Shown: positions 4,164 through 5,792 of the stretch, in pieces | Numbering within the stretch: the stretch's first letter is position 1 | How the letters are laid out: each line of letters begins with the position of its first letter | Source: Thiothrix sp. | Lineage (GTDB): Bacteria; Pseudomonadota; Gammaproteobacteria; Thiotrichales; Thiotrichaceae | Assembly: GCA_011375245.1 (NCBI GenBank) | Contig: DRMA01000056.1 | Coordinates: forward strand, 1-5,792 | Length of the DNA: 5,792 nucleotides | Reading direction: 5' to 3' | Program-made: the position numbers and the translations under genes | Notes under the pieces: model-generated | Databases searched by the model: none | Told to the model about the DNA's origin: nothing | What the model saw: the letters and a program-made list of their open reading frames with translations, nothing else

Positions 4164-5792
4164 AGATAACGACGATAAGCAGAGGTTATTGGATAACGCC
4201 GATCCTTACCAAAAGCACGCTGAGTAATACGTACCCCAGGCGCACTTTGCCGACGCTTATATTCATTTAACAATAATAAATTTGCAGTACGTTTAACCAT
4301 TTCCACTTCAAAACCTTGCGCGACAATATCGTCAACACTTTGAAATTCTTCAATGAATAAGCGTAAAATCGCATCAAGAACATCATACGGAGGCAACGAA
4401 TCTTCATCCTTTTGGTCTGGTGCTAATTCAGCAGAGGGTGGACGTGTAATCACCCGCTCAGGGATAACCTCCCCATCGCCACACGCATTACGATAACGCG
4501 ACAATGAATAGACCAGTGTTTTATACACATCTTTAAGCGGCGCAAACCCCCCTGCCATATCACCATAAAGCGTGGCATAGCCCATCGACATTTCACTTTT
4601 ATTCCCTGTTGCTAATAACATTTTGCCCAATTTATTCGACATCGCCATTAACAAAACACCACGACTACGTGCCTGAAGATTTTCCTCAGTTACATCACGC
4701 TTCAACCCTTCAAATTCATTTGATAAAGCCGTCATAAAACTATTAAAAATACCTTCAATGGGAATTTCACGATAACGAACACCTAAGTTTTCTGCTTGTT
4801 GCCGCGCATCACTGATACTAATATCTGCTGTGTAGTGAAACGGCATCATAACCGCTTCAACCTTATCTGCGCCTAATGCATCAACCGCAATCGCTAATGT
4901 CAACGCAGAATCAATTCCTCCAGATAAGCCCAACATAACGCCTTTAGTAAAGCCATTTTTAGCGACATAATCCTGAACACCTGTTACCAATGCCTGATAT
5001 ACCTGTGCTTCAGCACTTGGAAGTGTTAAAGGCAGCGCTTCCCTCACATTACTGTGATTGCTTTGATTACTTTGATCAAATAGCAACGTTGTCACATAGG
5101 TTTGTTCCACAAAAGGCTCAGCTTGGAAACAAAGTTCAGCGTTTTTATTTACCACAAGAGAATGCCCATCAAACACCAATTCATCTTGCCCACCGACTAA
5201 ATTAGCATAAGCAATTGCCATATTATTAGCACTAGCTTGGCGTTGTAACAATGCCAAACGTTCTTTTGCTTTGTCTTGACGAAAAGGTGAAGCATTGAGT
5301 ACTAAAGCCAACTTTGCACCTTGCTGCTGAGCCTGTTGAATGGGTATATCTTTCCAAATATCTTCACAAATTAAGATGGCAGTACGTATACCGTTAATAT
5401 CCACAACCACGGTATCATTGCCTGCATGAAAATAACGTTTCTCATCAAACACACGGTAATTGGGTAAATATTGTTTAGCATATTCTGCCAGCATTTCACC
5501 CTTTTGATAAACCAAGGCCATATTATATAACTCACCCTGTTTTTCCATAGGTGCGCCTACAATAACCGTGATATTTTCAGTCACTGCCTGAATCTGTGTC
5601 AGCGTTTGTTGAACCTGTGCAAGAAAAGCGGGACGAAATAATAAATCTTCAGGGGGATACCCTGGTACAACCATTTCAGGAAACAAAACAACATCAGCCC
5701 GCTCATTTTTTGCTTGCTGGATAGCCTGTTGTATTTTATCAAGATTTTGTATAAAATCTCCCACACAAGGATTCAATTGAGCAATTGCCAGT
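4160..5792 (-). CDS. nadE: Glutamine-dependent NAD+ synthetase (5' end outside window)
   Basis: The last step of NAD+ biosynthesis: nicotinate adenine dinucleotide plus ATP and glutamine gives NAD+, AMP, pyrophosphate and glutamate. Of the protein, 543 residues are visible, counting from the Leu codon at 5791-5789. The first residues, LAIAQLNPCVGDF, match the family start closely, so only about two or three residues are missing. A start at the TTG at 5776 would delete a conserved strand and is rejected. The N-terminal nitrilase-type glutaminase (about 1-230) has the Glu-Lys-Cys triad: FPE with Glu39, Lys106 in AKQYLPNYRVFDEKR, and Cys142 in CEDIW. The C-terminal synthetase has the ATP PP-loop SGGIDS (290-295), then GNKSEMSMGYATLYGDMAGG and SAELAPDQKDEDSLPPYD. 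All key residues are present. The length agrees with the proteobacterial two-domain type. It is cytoplasmic. The promoter lies outside the window. Confidence 0.97.
   Translation of the reverse strand, partial: LAIAQLNPCVGDFIQNLDKIQQAIQQAKNERADVVLFPEMVVPGYPPEDLLFRPAFLAQVQQTLTQIQAVTENITVIVGAPMEKQGELYNMALVYQKGEMLAEYAKQYLPNYRVFDEKRYFHAGNDTVVVDINGIRTAILICEDIWKDIPIQQAQQQGAKLALVLNASPFRQDKAKERLALLQRQASANNMAIAYANLVGGQDELVFDGHSLVVNKNAELCFQAEPFVEQTYVTTLLFDQSNQSNHSNVREALPLTLPSAEAQVYQALVTGVQDYVAKNGFTKGVMLGLSGGIDSALTLAIAVDALGADKVEAVMMPFHYTADISISDARQQAENLGVRYREIPIEGIFNSFMTALSNEFEGLKRDVTEENLQARSRGVLLMAMSNKLGKMLLATGNKSEMSMGYATLYGDMAGGFAPLKDVYKTLVYSLSRYRNACGDGEVIPERVITRPPSAELAPDQKDEDSLPPYDVLDAILRLFIEEFQSVDDIVAQGFEVEMVKRTANLLLLNEYKRRQSAPGVRITQRAFGKDRRYPITSAYRRYL
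5048..5074 (-). repeat. Three 9-base tandem units in the nadE interdomain linker
   Basis: Three consecutive 9-base units on the minus strand encode QSN-QSN-HSN at about residues 240-248 of the visible protein. This lies between the glutaminase and synthetase domains. The units differ by one or two bases. It is a small in-frame expansion in a flexible linker and is unlikely to affect catalysis. Confidence 0.7.

Noticed and set aside
4990..5205. 71-codon plus-strand frame
   Set aside because: Antisense shadow of the well-supported nadE gene.

Overview
The window looks like an AT-rich gammaproteobacterial chromosome segment. The evidence is a YaiI/YqxD-family protein, a glutamine-dependent NAD+ synthetase of the long proteobacterial type, a short stand-alone asparaginase-like protein, and a secreted CAP-domain protein ending in a Gly-rich/transmembrane/Arg-Lys tail of the GlyGly-CTERM (rhombosortase) style, which is best known from Gammaproteobacteria. 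A marine or sulfur-oxidising lineage such as Thiotrichales is possible, but nothing here fixes the genus.

Left part (1-2700): the last 42 codons of an unidentified plus-strand gene are followed by a nested dyad and a 163-residue asparaginase-like gene (+). Only 6 bases separate that gene from a convergent minus-strand group. Read in the direction of transcription, the group is a DUF4282-type membrane protein (2687-2361), a secreted CAP-superfamily protein (2258-1101) and yaiI (1144-695). The CAP and yaiI genes overlap by 44 bases, which suggests cotranscription and perhaps translational coupling.

Centre (2701-3842): about 1.1 kb without a convincing gene. It contains a very AT-rich block (one 60-base stretch has 4 G/C), a sharply bounded island of about 49% GC (roughly 3169-3328) that may be a decayed mobile-element end, a palindrome-rich stretch with repeated TTAACTA words, and then a good sigma70-like promoter (3602-3630). 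The promoter is followed by a long leader of about 205 nt with four hairpins. One hairpin displays a GGA-rich loop resembling a CsrA/RsmA site, and competing GATGG/CCATC pairings could make the leader switch-like. This leader is the most unusual part of the window.

Right part (3843-5792): the leader feeds a small, very acidic exported protein of 106 residues with no recognised family. It is convergent with nadE, and the two stop codons share the four bases TTAA. nadE runs off the right edge and lacks only a few N-terminal residues.

No RNA-gene family, CRISPR array, intact insertion sequence or defence system is recognisable. The case for something undescribed rests on the structured leader with its secreted acidic protein and, secondarily, on the GC island and the DUF4282/CAP/YaiI gene group.
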